The notes: a model not told the origin generated them from the sequence alone. Counted from the stretch's first letter, positions 41,082 through 51,317 are shown. The stretch is 54,056 nt of DNA from Thermotogaceae bacterium (GCA_015489065.1 WGAO01000021.1:1-54056); one strand, 5' to 3'. A program made the numbers and translations.

Positions 41082-41111
41082 TTGGTTTGGGAGCACTTCG
41101 TTTTGTATAAT
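41082..41111 (+). promoter_or_regulatory. Sigma70-type promoter candidate for the GAF-like gene
   Basis: TTGGTT-18 nt-TATAAT upstream of 41135. Confidence 0.5.
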
Positions 41112-41134
41112 ATTTCCATCAAGGGGGAATGAAT

Positions 41135-42922
41135 GTGAAATGGAAAGAGCTACTACTTAATCTTGGAACACCTGTTATAGAAACCCTCATTGCCGATGAG
41201 ATAGGTGATGTGGTTGTTTTCCAGAAAAGTGGAGGAGAATTCATAGTCATAGAATCCTCTGGAGTTATCCCAAGTCACGCTGTTTATGATTCAGAAGAGG
41301 ATATAAAGAGGGAATTTCCAGAGTATGAACTGGTAAAGGTCACAGATGAAATCTATTACCTTCTTAAAGAAGTTCCTGAAAATTTTGAGGAAATCGTAAA
41401 TATAGAGAAACTTTCAGAGAAGATTAAATCCGTAGAAAGACTTGAGAACAGGATAACTCGTCACATATATCAACTTGAAGGAATGGATACGATAATATCG
41501 TCACTTCTTGAGCCGTTGCCTATGGATATACTCCTTTCTATGATCATAGACGCAATAAGTGAGCTATTCGTAGCTTCTTCCGCTCTCTATGAGCTGACGG
41601 ATGAGGGGTATTCTCTAGTTATGAATATCGGAGCAAAAGATTTTCCAGAGGTGGTGAAGTCATCTGACATAAGTGACGCGGCAAAAGTTTCTTACATGAT
41701 GGACGCAGAAAAAGTATCTGGAATCGACGGCTTGATAATACCGATTAGTGACAATATGGTGAACAAGTATTTGATATTTCTTAGAAGAGATGATCCATTT
41801 ACGCCAGAAGAGAAAGCCCTTCTCACTTCTATAATGAAAATTCTTAATAAATCCAGGGAAGCTTTCAGAAGCAAAGAAAAGGAAATTTTCCTTGGAAAAA
41901 TGTTAAATCAGATGAGGTTTGTAATGGAATCTCTGGGCGAATACGCAGTTAGGTCTCTTTCTATACACGATGAAGATGAACTTATAAACATGACAGTGGA
42001 TATGATTAGAGAAATGCTCCAGGCCACATGGTCGGTTGTTTACGAATTTGATGGTGAAGATCTTCTTTTGAAGTCTTTGGCTTCAATCAGGGAAATTGAT
42101 GTTCCAGCAGTACTCAGTGTGGAGGTTAAGGATGAGATATGGAAACCCGGAAAAATAGAGGGATTTCCGGAATTCGTCTGGCTATCTATTCCGATAAGCT
42201 TTGGAAAAAACAGAAAACTGGTTATATTCGTAGGATCTCCCATAACGGAAGATTTTTTGAACGAAGAAATCAGAGACTTGTACATAGAAATAATTTCTAG
42301 AATGATAAAGGAAAGCTTTGAGAATTTCGAGTACGAGCGTGAATTGATAGAAAGAGAGAAAAATATAAGAAGACTTTATGAATCAATAACGGCTATAGGA
42401 GAATTTTCAAAAGAGTTGAGGAAAATTGATAGCCCTGGAGAAGTTTATGACCTTGTTTACAAATATGCTGCAGAGAATGTCGGTGTGAACGGTATGGAGG
42501 TTTTCTTCAGAGGTGTGTCTGTTGAGATGGGAGAAAAGACCGGTGAAGAATTTTTCATAGAGACTGACGATGGTGGTAAGATGAAGTTTTACAAGAGAGA
42601 CGGATTTTCAAGCACTGACAAAGCAGTTTTAAAAGTTCTCGCAGAAGGTGCTAGTACAATTCTGAAAGATATATACCTCATGGTTCCAAGTGAGAAGATG
42701 CTCTGGATGGACGACATAAAGCTGAGATACCTACGGGAAAAGGCTAAAAGACATGAAATACCAGAGGAAAATATGAGATTCTACATTATTAAAGGATCTG
42801 ATGACATAGAAAAACTCTCCGAGATAGGGGTAGGAATAATCAGTCATGGTGAAGTTGTGGTAGCGACTGACAAGAGCAGAGAAGATCTGGAAAAAATGGG
42901 CTTTGAGGTAGAGGAAATATGA
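41135..42922 (+). CDS. Multi-domain protein with GAF-like regions, no recognised output domain
   Basis: 595 aa; repeated pattern of helix-linked GAF-like blocks (LLSMIIDAISELFVASSALYELTDEG; MTVDMIREMLQATWSVVYEFDGED); GTG 41135 with better-spaced SD. Confidence 0.6.
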   Translation: MKWKELLLNLGTPVIETLIADEIGDVVVFQKSGGEFIVIESSGVIPSHAVYDSEEDIKREFPEYELVKVTDEIYYLLKEVPENFEEIVNIEKLSEKIKSVERLENRITRHIYQLEGMDTIISSLLEPLPMDILLSMIIDAISELFVASSALYELTDEGYSLVMNIGAKDFPEVVKSSDISDAAKVSYMMDAEKVSGIDGLIIPISDNMVNKYLIFLRRDDPFTPEEKALLTSIMKILNKSREAFRSKEKEIFLGKMLNQMRFVMESLGEYAVRSLSIHDEDELINMTVDMIREMLQATWSVVYEFDGEDLLLKSLASIREIDVPAVLSVEVKDEIWKPGKIEGFPEFVWLSIPISFGKNRKLVIFVGSPITEDFLNEEIRDLYIEIISRMIKESFENFEYERELIEREKNIRRLYESITAIGEFSKELRKIDSPGEVYDLVYKYAAENVGVNGMEVFFRGVSVEMGEKTGEEFFIETDDGGKMKFYKRDGFSSTDKAVLKVLAEGASTILKDIYLMVPSEKMLWMDDIKLRYLREKAKRHEIPEENMRFYIIKGSDDIEKLSEIGVGIISHGEVVVATDKSREDLEKMGFEVEEI

Positions 42923-42944
42923 ATAAACGAGAGGAGGTGGTTTT

Positions 42945-44657
42945 ATGAAGAAGCTTTTGGCAGTTCTAGTAGCAACTTTGGTGGTTTTGGCATTTTCCAC
43001 TCAACTCACCATTTTGCATATGAACGATACTCACGGTCATGCATGGGCGTTCAACGAGTGGCACAACCCTGGCATAGGTGGTTTTGCTGCTATAGCTTCA
43101 CTTGTAAATCAGATTAGGCAGGAAGTTCAGAAAGAGGGAGGAGATGTTCTTCTTCTCCATGCTGGTGATGTCAACACAGGTGTTCCGGAGTCAGATCTTC
43201 TAAAAGCAGTTCCAGATATAACCGCTATGAACATGATGGGTGTAGATGCTATGACCCTTGGAAACCATGAGTTTGACAAACCTAGGGATGTTCTAGAGAT
43301 GCAAATGAAGCTTGCGGAATTTCCCATGCTCGCTGCAAACATTTTGACAAAACCCATATGGTACAAAGAATATACCGTTAAAAAAGGTGATACGCTTTGG
43401 AACATCTGGAAGACGATGGGCAAAGGAATGAGCTGGCAGAAGTTCGTCGAGAATTTCAAGAAGTTCAACAAAACAAACGAACTCATGGTGAAGGCTGGCT
43501 TTACTTATAAGATTCCAGTTTACAGAGGGAAAAACCTCATAGCTAAGCCGTATGTTATAAAAGATTTTGGAAACTTAAAGGTTGCTATCATAGGTCTTAC
43601 CACCGAAGAGACAAAGGTGCTTGAGCCGCTCTATATAGAGGACCTCGACATTGTAGACGCCGCTAAGATCGCTCAGAAGTACATAAACGGGTTGAAGGAC
43701 AAAGTCGATGTTATAATCCTCCTCACACACCTTGGCTGGGGAGAGCCTAAAGGAAACTACAACACGAGCTTCTCGCTTGCCAGAAAGATTCATTGCAATA
43801 AAGTTGTCATAGTTGACGGCCACTCGCACGATCTCGGAATGAAGAAGATAAACGGAATAACCATAGTTGAAGCTGGATATTACACCAAGTGGCTTGGAAG
43901 GCTTGATCTGGATGTGGAAGATGGAAAAGTCACTGTGAAAGGCTGGAAAGCTTATCCGATAAACCTCAAAAAATACAACAAAGCTACTAAAGAGTACTCC
44001 TATGTCTGGAAAGAGATTAAGCCGGATCCAATGATAGAGAAGGCTCTTGCTGGGTTTAAAGTTCTCGGAGGAAAGGAGCTGGACAAGGTTGTAGGCATTA
44101 CGAAGATATTCCTGGACGGTGAAAGAGAGCACATAAGGAGCAGGAGCACCAACCTTGGTAACTTGGTGGCTGATGCCATCAGATGGAAGGCAAAGGCCGA
44201 TGTTGCTCTCACTAACGGAGGAGGAATAAGAGCTTCTTTGAAACCCGGACCGATAACGATGAGAGATATCCTCACAGTTCACCCATTTGGAAACACTATA
44301 TATGTTATGAAACTCAAGGGAGATCAGATAATGAAAATCTTAGAGTACACTGCCACAATACAGCCAGGAAAAGGAGCTTGGCCACAGATATCTGGAATGA
44401 CTGTTAAGATCAAGAATGGAAAAGTGGTCGATGTTAAGATCAACGGAAAACCGCTTGATCCAAACAAGACCTATGTCTTCGCCACGAACAGCTACTTAGC
44501 TGGTGGAGGAGACGGCTACTCGATGCTCAAGGAGTGGGCTTCTCAGGGATACGACACTGGATTCACTCTTTCTGATGCCATAGCCAAGTACATAAAAGAG
44601 GTTCTTGGAGGAGTTATCAAGAGCTACGACGATAGTGCAAGATTTCAAAAGGAGTGA
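42945..44657 (+). CDS. Secreted 5'-nucleotidase/metallophosphatase (UshA-like) with internal LysM-like segment
   Basis: Signal peptide; LTILHMNDTHGHAWAF, GNHEFDKP, LLTHLGWGEP, VDGHSHDL, TNLGNLVADAIRWKAKADVALTNGGGIRASL; internal YTVKKGDTLWNIWKTMGKGMSWQKFVENFKKFN. Confidence 0.93.
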   Translation: MKKLLAVLVATLVVLAFSTQLTILHMNDTHGHAWAFNEWHNPGIGGFAAIASLVNQIRQEVQKEGGDVLLLHAGDVNTGVPESDLLKAVPDITAMNMMGVDAMTLGNHEFDKPRDVLEMQMKLAEFPMLAANILTKPIWYKEYTVKKGDTLWNIWKTMGKGMSWQKFVENFKKFNKTNELMVKAGFTYKIPVYRGKNLIAKPYVIKDFGNLKVAIIGLTTEETKVLEPLYIEDLDIVDAAKIAQKYINGLKDKVDVIILLTHLGWGEPKGNYNTSFSLARKIHCNKVVIVDGHSHDLGMKKINGITIVEAGYYTKWLGRLDLDVEDGKVTVKGWKAYPINLKKYNKATKEYSYVWKEIKPDPMIEKALAGFKVLGGKELDKVVGITKIFLDGEREHIRSRSTNLGNLVADAIRWKAKADVALTNGGGIRASLKPGPITMRDILTVHPFGNTIYVMKLKGDQIMKILEYTATIQPGKGAWPQISGMTVKIKNGKVVDVKINGKPLDPNKTYVFATNSYLAGGGDGYSMLKEWASQGYDTGFTLSDAIAKYIKEVLGGVIKSYDDSARFQKE

Positions 44658-44666
44658 TGGGAATCT

Positions 44667-44693
44667 AAGGGGGCGCTGATGCGCCCCCTTTTT
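44667..44693 (+). terminator. Intrinsic terminator after the 5'-nucleotidase
   Basis: AAGGGGGCGC-TGAT-GCGCCCCCTT followed by TTTCTTT. Confidence 0.92.
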
Positions 44694-44792
44694 CTTTACC
44701 TGGGGCTGTCTGTATAATTTTTCTCCTCTAAAGCCTTCCCTGTGTTTCTTCCCGCCTCTGGGGTTTCTAAAATCTTGAAAGGGGTGGGGATT

Positions 44793-46394
44793 ATGCGGTT
44801 TAAGATTTTCATCCTTGTGATCCTTCTTTTAGCTGCTCTCATATTTTCGTATGACAGGGTAATAAACATGGAGATACATATGGGATACAAAGGAGAAGCA
44901 TCCGTGAAGATCGAGGAGAAAATTTACAAAAGCGACCTTGCGAAAATATACGAAGTTCATGACGAGCAGATGAGAAAATATCGGGATTTGAGAAAAGAGT
45001 TTCTCAAAGATTTCTCAGAGCAGTTTTATTTGTTTTACGGAACGACTGTTTCACCAAACGATATACGTATTGAGAGCGTTAAAGCAAGGAATGGATTTGA
45101 CAGAATCATAACTTTCAAGGTTCCAGGAATATACAAATTCTCAAACCGTGATGAAATTTTCATCTTTTCGAGAAAACATTACAAATCCACCAATGACCTG
45201 CAGAGGTATTTCGAGACTTTCATGGATGGTAAATTCTTCGAGAGTGCTTTCGTGTTGAGCGTTTCGGATAAGAAACTGGATACTCTCAAGGTCACTCACA
45301 TATATCTTCCGAAAGGTAGCAAAGTGCTTTCTTTAGAGCCGATTTTCTCAAAGAAGGTAATCACCGAATGGAAGAAAGATTACGGAAAGGGAAACATTCT
45401 GGCAGGAGAAGTCAAGGTAAAGGGTGAAGAGATTGTCGTGAAGGAGGAAGAAGTAACATCCTGGGAGGCTCCGGATGATATAGTTTCTGGAAAGAACGAA
45501 TGGATTTTCGACATGCTCAGAGATATAGGTGCTTTCGATCTGATATTTGCCCATCCGAAGATCGACCCAAAGCATCTCACAAAACCGATTAGTTACAACC
45601 CAAAGTGGGATTTCTCAAAGGGGTGGAGCTATAACTTCTCTGCAGGTAAGAGCTATAAATTCTGCAGTGGTAATGTGTGTCTAACTCCCGGTATAACAGC
45701 TGGAACGAATTTCAAAGTTCATATAAAGTGGGAACACAAATGGGAAAGACATGGCTGGCATTTCAGATACAAGTTCAAGAAGTTCGAAGGTAAGATCACG
45801 ATAAATCCATATACAAAGTTGTCTCTCAAGCTCAATGCCGGCTCATCGAAGAGCAAAAGCTGGTCGAAAACTCTTTTGAGTAAAGACAGGTGGTTCACAT
45901 TCTGGGTGTCCGGTACACCTGTCATAATAGTTTTAGAAGGATCAGTTAAAGCAAACGCGAGCGTTGGAGTGTCTGGATCGATAACTGAAAGTGTCTACAC
46001 GAGGTTTGATGTATACACGAATGTCACATTTAAATATCAAGGTGGATGGAGTAAATCTTTCAGCAAGTCTTACAGCTACTCTGGGGTGAATTTCTCAGCT
46101 AACGCGAAGGTCAACGCTTGGGCCAAAGGAGAGCTCCCGGTGACTTTCAGCGGGTACATATACGATGTGGCTGGACCGTACGTTCAGCTGACGCCTTGGC
46201 TTAAAGGGCAGGCGAACGCCTCAGCTGGAACATCTCAAAACCAGGTTGGATACACCGTAAAGGGTGGATTGAAACTCACTGGTGGAGTTCAGATGGCCGG
46301 GTGGCTCAAAAGCCTTTGCGGAAACATAGGTTCTAAGAGCTATACCCTCTGGAGCAGAACTTGGACTCTCAAGAGCGGAACTTACACATTTTAA
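44793..46394 (+). CDS. Secreted hypothetical protein, beta- and Trp/Ser-rich C-terminal half
   Basis: Signal-like MRFKIFILVILLLAALIFS; WEHKWERHGWHFRYKFKKFEGKITINPYTKLSLKLNAGSSKSKSWSK; ATG 44793 with ggggtgggg SD. Confidence 0.75.
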   Translation: MRFKIFILVILLLAALIFSYDRVINMEIHMGYKGEASVKIEEKIYKSDLAKIYEVHDEQMRKYRDLRKEFLKDFSEQFYLFYGTTVSPNDIRIESVKARNGFDRIITFKVPGIYKFSNRDEIFIFSRKHYKSTNDLQRYFETFMDGKFFESAFVLSVSDKKLDTLKVTHIYLPKGSKVLSLEPIFSKKVITEWKKDYGKGNILAGEVKVKGEEIVVKEEEVTSWEAPDDIVSGKNEWIFDMLRDIGAFDLIFAHPKIDPKHLTKPISYNPKWDFSKGWSYNFSAGKSYKFCSGNVCLTPGITAGTNFKVHIKWEHKWERHGWHFRYKFKKFEGKITINPYTKLSLKLNAGSSKSKSWSKTLLSKDRWFTFWVSGTPVIIVLEGSVKANASVGVSGSITESVYTRFDVYTNVTFKYQGGWSKSFSKSYSYSGVNFSANAKVNAWAKGELPVTFSGYIYDVAGPYVQLTPWLKGQANASAGTSQNQVGYTVKGGLKLTGGVQMAGWLKSLCGNIGSKSYTLWSRTWTLKSGTYTF

Positions 46395-46401
46395 TTAATA
46401 G

Positions 46402-46431
46402 AATGGTGAGCCATCGCGGCTCACCATTTTT
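46402..46431 (+). terminator. Intrinsic terminator after the secreted hypothetical gene
   Basis: AATGGTGAGCC-ATCGC-GGCTCACCATT followed by TTT. Confidence 0.85.
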
Positions 46432-46444
46432 CATTATCCATATC

Positions 46445-47617
46445 TCACCACGCCATTTCGTATATTTTCACAAAATCTTCTACTTTGGGATTTCCGGGAG
46501 TCATCTCAGCAAGCTCTTTGAACATTTTGTAAACCACTTTAGCCATCTCTTCGAAGTCATCCTTGGATATACCAAGCTCTCTTATCGGTACGTTGCATCT
46601 GAATACCTCCTGAAATTCCCATAGCTTCTTTATAGCAAGTGTTGCGGCTCTCTTATCGTTGTACTCGATCACCCCGAAGACTTCTCTTCCGAATATCGCT
46701 ATTCTTTCGTAAGCGTGATCGTATATGTACTCAAGAAAAGATGGTCCGAGTGTGCAAAGTCCGAGCCCGTGGGTTACCTTTTCGTTGAAACCGCTCAGTC
46801 CATGCTCAAGTGCGTGGTTTATCACAACTCCCGTGAGTGTCTCGGTTATTCCCGCTTCTGTGCTCGCCCATGCGAGCTCAGTCCTAGCTTCGATATTGCT
46901 TCCGTTTTCATAGGCAACTCTCAAATTTGACGCGACTCTTTTCATCGAATCAATTGCGAGTACATCGGAGTACGGATAAGCGTTTACATTCAAGAAAGCT
47001 TCGAGCGAGTGATAGAAAGCATCCATCGATGTATAGGCAGTCTGGTCTGGCGGCAGGGTTACCATCGTCTCTGGATCGACTATGGAAACTTTCGGGAAAG
47101 TCAGCTCTCCGAATCCCTGTCCTAGTTTCTCCTTGGTCTTTCTGTTAGTTATAACCATGAACGGATCAGCTTCTGTTCCAGTTCCGTGGGTCGTCGGAAT
47201 TGCGACTATTGGAAGCGCGCATTGGGGCTTTTTTGCTTTCCCAACCCTCGTGTAGTCCCAGTAGCTTCCACCACTGCAAGCTGTAATTGAAATAGCTTTT
47301 GAGCTATCTATTGCGCTCCCGCCGCCAAGCCCGATTATGAGATCGACATCTTCTTTTTTTGCTATTTCTGCTCCTTCGTCCACGATCTCCAGTATTGGAT
47401 TGGGTATGACCTTGTCAAAAACGATCGAATCAATTCCGGTATCTTTAAGGAGTTTAACAACTCTGTCGAGAAGACCAGATTTTTTCGTGCTGCTTCTTCC
47501 AGTAACTATCATCGCTTTCTTTCCCATACCCTTAACATGTTTCGGAAGGTCGTTAACTCTTCCCTTTCCAAAGACTATCTTTGTAGGCAGAAAAGCCTCA
47601 AATGAATACACAATCAA
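46445..47617 (-). CDS. Iron-containing alcohol dehydrogenase
   Basis: DLIIGLGGGSAIDSSKAIS; IPTTHGTGTEADPFMVI; INHALEHGLSGFNEKVTHGLGL metal-ligand region. Confidence 0.94.
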   Translation of the reverse strand: MIVYSFEAFLPTKIVFGKGRVNDLPKHVKGMGKKAMIVTGRSSTKKSGLLDRVVKLLKDTGIDSIVFDKVIPNPILEIVDEGAEIAKKEDVDLIIGLGGGSAIDSSKAISITACSGGSYWDYTRVGKAKKPQCALPIVAIPTTHGTGTEADPFMVITNRKTKEKLGQGFGELTFPKVSIVDPETMVTLPPDQTAYTSMDAFYHSLEAFLNVNAYPYSDVLAIDSMKRVASNLRVAYENGSNIEARTELAWASTEAGITETLTGVVINHALEHGLSGFNEKVTHGLGLCTLGPSFLEYIYDHAYERIAIFGREVFGVIEYNDKRAATLAIKKLWEFQEVFRCNVPIRELGISKDDFEEMAKVVYKMFKELAEMTPGNPKVEDFVKIYEMAW

Positions 47618-48672
47618 TCCCTCCCTTCAATTCTCGCTCCATCATCACTCTCTATCATCATCAGAGTTGGCTTTGTTTTGAAAGCTTTAAAGTATTCATC
47701 GCTCATCTTTTTGAAGATCCTTTTTATTTTTTCTTCTCTATCTAAGACCAGGACATTTCCTCCAAATCCCCCACCAATCATTCTCGCTCCGATGATTCCG
47801 TTTTTCTTCAAAAATTCCACTATGAAGTCTGTCTCATCGCACGATACTTCGTAAAGCTCTGAAAGACTCTCGTGAGATTCGTAAAGGAGCTCTCCCAGAT
47901 CTTTCATTTTTCCAGATCTTAAAAACTCCGCTGCCCTTACGACTCTTTTTGTCTCTTCCAGAACATGAATTGCCCGCTTTTTGAGAACGGTATCGCTGAT
48001 CTTTTCTAAATCTTTTATTTTCACATCTCTGTATGAAGATTTTTTCAATATTTCAAGAACTCTTCTTGTTTCCTCTCTCCTTTTGTTGTACTCGCCGGAG
48101 GATAGGGAATGCTTGACTTTGGAATCTATTAAAGCGAACGATAAGCCATTTAGATTGAGAGGTATGTATTCATGGGTAATCTTCATAGTGTCAAGGAGCA
48201 TTGCTTGCCCTTTCCTTGAAAATACTGCAGTATACTGATCCATTACCCCGCACTGAACACCGACGAAATTTCTCTCAGCTCTTACTGAAATGTTGACTAT
48301 ATCCATCTTGCCTAGTTTGAGATTCAGGAGTTCTGAGATCGCGAAAGCGACTGCCGTCTCAAGAGCTGCCGAGCTTGAAAGTCCGCTTCCAGCTGGAAGA
48401 TCGCTCCAGATTTTTATTTCAACAGGTGGTACTTTAAACCCCGACGATTCCAACTCTTTCAGAACCCCGGTAACATAATCTGTCCACTTCCCGGTTTTTT
48501 TAAGGCTAGATATCTCTACTCTACCATAGCCCCTTGAAGAGATAACGAATTTCTCAGATCGTTTTGCATCAACCCAAGTTCTTTTACTTATAGCGAATGG
48601 AAGAACAAATCCGTCGTTGTAATCGACATGTTCACCTATTATGTTTACTCTTCCTGGAGATGATACGGTCAA
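47614..48672 (-). CDS. galK: Galactokinase
   Basis: SSPGRVNIIGEHVDYNDGFVLPFAI; DLPAGSGLSSSAALETAVAFAI; GARMIGGGFGGNVLVL; TTG 48672 overlaps the galT stop. Confidence 0.93.
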   Translation of the reverse strand: MTVSSPGRVNIIGEHVDYNDGFVLPFAISKRTWVDAKRSEKFVISSRGYGRVEISSLKKTGKWTDYVTGVLKELESSGFKVPPVEIKIWSDLPAGSGLSSSAALETAVAFAISELLNLKLGKMDIVNISVRAERNFVGVQCGVMDQYTAVFSRKGQAMLLDTMKITHEYIPLNLNGLSFALIDSKVKHSLSSGEYNKRREETRRVLEILKKSSYRDVKIKDLEKISDTVLKKRAIHVLEETKRVVRAAEFLRSGKMKDLGELLYESHESLSELYEVSCDETDFIVEFLKKNGIIGARMIGGGFGGNVLVLDREEKIKRIFKKMSDEYFKAFKTKPTLMMIESDDGARIEGRD

Positions 48673-49616
48673 ATCTTCACCTCCCGCAGCTTTTGGGCGG
48701 CTTCCTCTGGTGCTACGGGATTTATGAAAGTCCATGTTCCAGTCTCAACACTCGCCATCCATTTGAGTTTATCCTTGTCTCTTTTTGGTGGATTGAATTC
48801 TATGTGAAAGTGAAAGAAATGATCTACATCTTCTTTGGGTGGAGCCTGAAAGAGCATCATCATGTATGGAAACTCCTGATCGAAGAGTTTATCGTATTTC
48901 ATCACTATTGTTTTTATAGAATCTGCAAGATCTGACTCTTCTTTCTCTGATAACTCCAGTATTGTACTGATGTGCCTTTTTGGATATATGTGAACTTCGT
49001 ACGGAAATCTTGCGTAAAACGGCACGATGGCAATGAAGGATTCATTTTCATAGACTGTCCTCTCGCCAGGTTCGCTACTTATCACCTCGCATATAGGGCA
49101 TTTCTTTCTTTCTTCATACCACTTCCTCATGGCTTCTATCTTTAGCTCAATCCTCTTTGGTATAAATGGAAACGCGTATATCTGGCCATGTGGATGGGAA
49201 AGGGACGCTCCTACTTCTTTTCCGCGGTTCTCAAATATGAACACATATTCGACAAAACTCAATTCAAACAGATCCCTTGTTCTGTCTTTCCAGACGCTGA
49301 CAAGTTTTTTGATCTGATATAAGGGCATTTTGGGTATAGAAGAATCGTGATCTTTCGTGTAAACAACAACCTCGCACACGCCAAAAGCTCTTTCCTTTTT
49401 GAAGATCCCTCTAGATTCAACTTCTGGTGGGTTCTTTAAAAGTGACGGATATCTGTTCTCAAAGACCGCTATGTCGTATTCACTTATGTCCTGAAATTCT
49501 AATCCTCCAGGGCATATCGGGCATTCTACGCTCGATGGTCTTACCGGCCTTTTCTGAGTGGCTGTTGATACTATCACCCACTCGCCAGTGAGCGGATTGA
49601 AACGAAGCTCTTGCAT
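48669..49616 (-). CDS. galT: Galactose-1-phosphate uridylyltransferase
   Basis: ELRFNPLTGEWVIVSTATQKRP; CPICPGG; ASLSHPHGQIYAFPF. Confidence 0.95.
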   Translation of the reverse strand: MQELRFNPLTGEWVIVSTATQKRPVRPSSVECPICPGGLEFQDISEYDIAVFENRYPSLLKNPPEVESRGIFKKERAFGVCEVVVYTKDHDSSIPKMPLYQIKKLVSVWKDRTRDLFELSFVEYVFIFENRGKEVGASLSHPHGQIYAFPFIPKRIELKIEAMRKWYEERKKCPICEVISSEPGERTVYENESFIAIVPFYARFPYEVHIYPKRHISTILELSEKEESDLADSIKTIVMKYDKLFDQEFPYMMMLFQAPPKEDVDHFFHFHIEFNPPKRDKDKLKWMASVETGTWTFINPVAPEEAAQKLREVKI

Positions 49617-51238
49617 CAGAAAACCTCCCCATAGAAGTAGAAATTTCTACCATTATCTTTAACCATTACTCTTCTATCTATTTTTGAATGATTGTCAAAA
49701 TTCAGCTTGTATTTTGATTCCTTGAGATCTACTACAAGATGTATATTCCCAGAATTGGATCCCCTGGAAGTTATTTCATATCTCATGGAGGTGTCCATTA
49801 TATTCTCGACTCGCGGTTTTCCGCCAGATAGAGATATGGTTTTCTCCAAAAGATCCTTTTCACTCTCAGACAATTTTCTAAGATCATCACTCAAAAATAT
49901 CATGTTATCAAGCGTTCCAGAAGTGATCGCGTAGATCTCTCTCTGCTCTTTTGAGATATTGGAATCTTTTCTGAGAATCAGACAATCCGGATCGTTATGC
50001 CACAGTCTTTTATGGAAGAAATATCTCGTTATATCGTTTCTGAGAGCGTATTTTGCAGAGATCCCTTCATCCTTTGCTTCCCAATAAGGTGCTGTATCCT
50101 CGCTCACTCGCATCCCGTCAACAAATCCTGTGGATGGTATCAGCGGCGCTCCGCATCCTAAGATAAAAGCATCTTTGGTTGCTTTTCTTATGGCTTTCAT
50201 TCCTCTTCTGTAAGAAATTATCGGAGATTCCGATCTTTTTCTCTCACCTGGTATCGCACCTGAGAAGAGAAAATCTATTTTGAAGAACCTATATCCCATC
50301 TTTCTCAAATTTGAGAATAGATCATTCAGCCAATTCAGGACTTCTTCGTTTGAGAGATCAAGAGCGTATATGTTTTTTCCCCAATTTTTGTATGCAATCT
50401 TGGGCTTTCCGTTCTCTTTAACAACCCAATCTGGATGCTCTTTAAAGAGCTTTGAAGTTTCCGAGACGCTGAAAGGAGCCACCCATATGCCGGGTTTGAA
50501 GCCTTTTCTCTTTATGACTTCGGCCATATCCGACACGCTTGGAAATCCTGCTCTTGTATCAAGCCAATCTCCTATATCTGCCTCGTAGGAGTCATCTATT
50601 TGAAAAATCTCTATAGGGAAATCCTTGGCTTTTTCCAAATTCGTCAGAACATCCGACCATTCAAGATCTGAAAAATACTGGTACCAGCTGCTCCAGCCAA
50701 TTGGTTTTTTCTTTTCCAATTTGACTGAGTTATCTTTTGCTATCATTCTGGCATAGAGTTCAAGAAGAAGCGGCGTATCACCCTCGTTGAGAACGATAAG
50801 TGGTTCGATTGGAATTTCGTTTTCAAAATTCGAGTCGAAATAGTCCAGATACGCAACTATTTGATCGCCATCAATCTCGAAATACGGATGGGCGAATCTG
50901 GAGGATAAAAAGCCGATAACGATTCCATTGGACGCTACCAAATAATCTGAAAGGTGATTCTCACTCAGAGCTGGTGTGTCTTTGTACTTCCAATCTCTAA
51001 TCTTGAACGAGTGATTTTTCGTATCGATAACTTTGAATGGGCTCCAAGACTGCCAACCTCCTGCAAGAGCTTTCCTTGGTGCATCTATTCTGAGGATTTC
51101 CAATTTTTCGGGTTTTCCCTTGATATATCCTTTTACTACAAAACCAAGATGGATTTTTTCAACGCTCCAAATGGCGCTATATTTTTTATCAGATAGCGAA
51201 AAAAATCCCTCTGAAATCTTCCTTCTGAAAATCCACAA
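49616..51238 (-). CDS. Alpha-galactosidase, GH36 family
   Basis: PIGWSSWYQYFSDLEWSDVLTNLEKAKDFPIEIFQIDDSYEADIGDWL; YRFFKIDFLFSGAIPG; GCGAPLIPSTGFVDGMRVSEDTAPYW. Confidence 0.93.
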   Translation of the reverse strand: MWIFRRKISEGFFSLSDKKYSAIWSVEKIHLGFVVKGYIKGKPEKLEILRIDAPRKALAGGWQSWSPFKVIDTKNHSFKIRDWKYKDTPALSENHLSDYLVASNGIVIGFLSSRFAHPYFEIDGDQIVAYLDYFDSNFENEIPIEPLIVLNEGDTPLLLELYARMIAKDNSVKLEKKKPIGWSSWYQYFSDLEWSDVLTNLEKAKDFPIEIFQIDDSYEADIGDWLDTRAGFPSVSDMAEVIKRKGFKPGIWVAPFSVSETSKLFKEHPDWVVKENGKPKIAYKNWGKNIYALDLSNEEVLNWLNDLFSNLRKMGYRFFKIDFLFSGAIPGERKRSESPIISYRRGMKAIRKATKDAFILGCGAPLIPSTGFVDGMRVSEDTAPYWEAKDEGISAKYALRNDITRYFFHKRLWHNDPDCLILRKDSNISKEQREIYAITSGTLDNMIFLSDDLRKLSESEKDLLEKTISLSGGKPRVENIMDTSMRYEITSRGSNSGNIHLVVDLKESKYKLNFDNHSKIDRRVMVKDNGRNFYFYGEVF

Positions 51239-51298
51239 AATACCTACCTCCTAGAGTTTGCTCTTAGTTTGTATTAATAATTTGAAATTTTTTACACG

Positions 51299-51317
51299 AA
51301 CTTCAAAGTTATATAAT
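51299..51317 (+). promoter_or_regulatory. Promoter -10 with overlapping palindrome, upstream of the sugar ABC operon
   Basis: AACTT-CA-AAGTT (51299-51310) abutting TATAAT (51312-51317). Confidence 0.4.
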
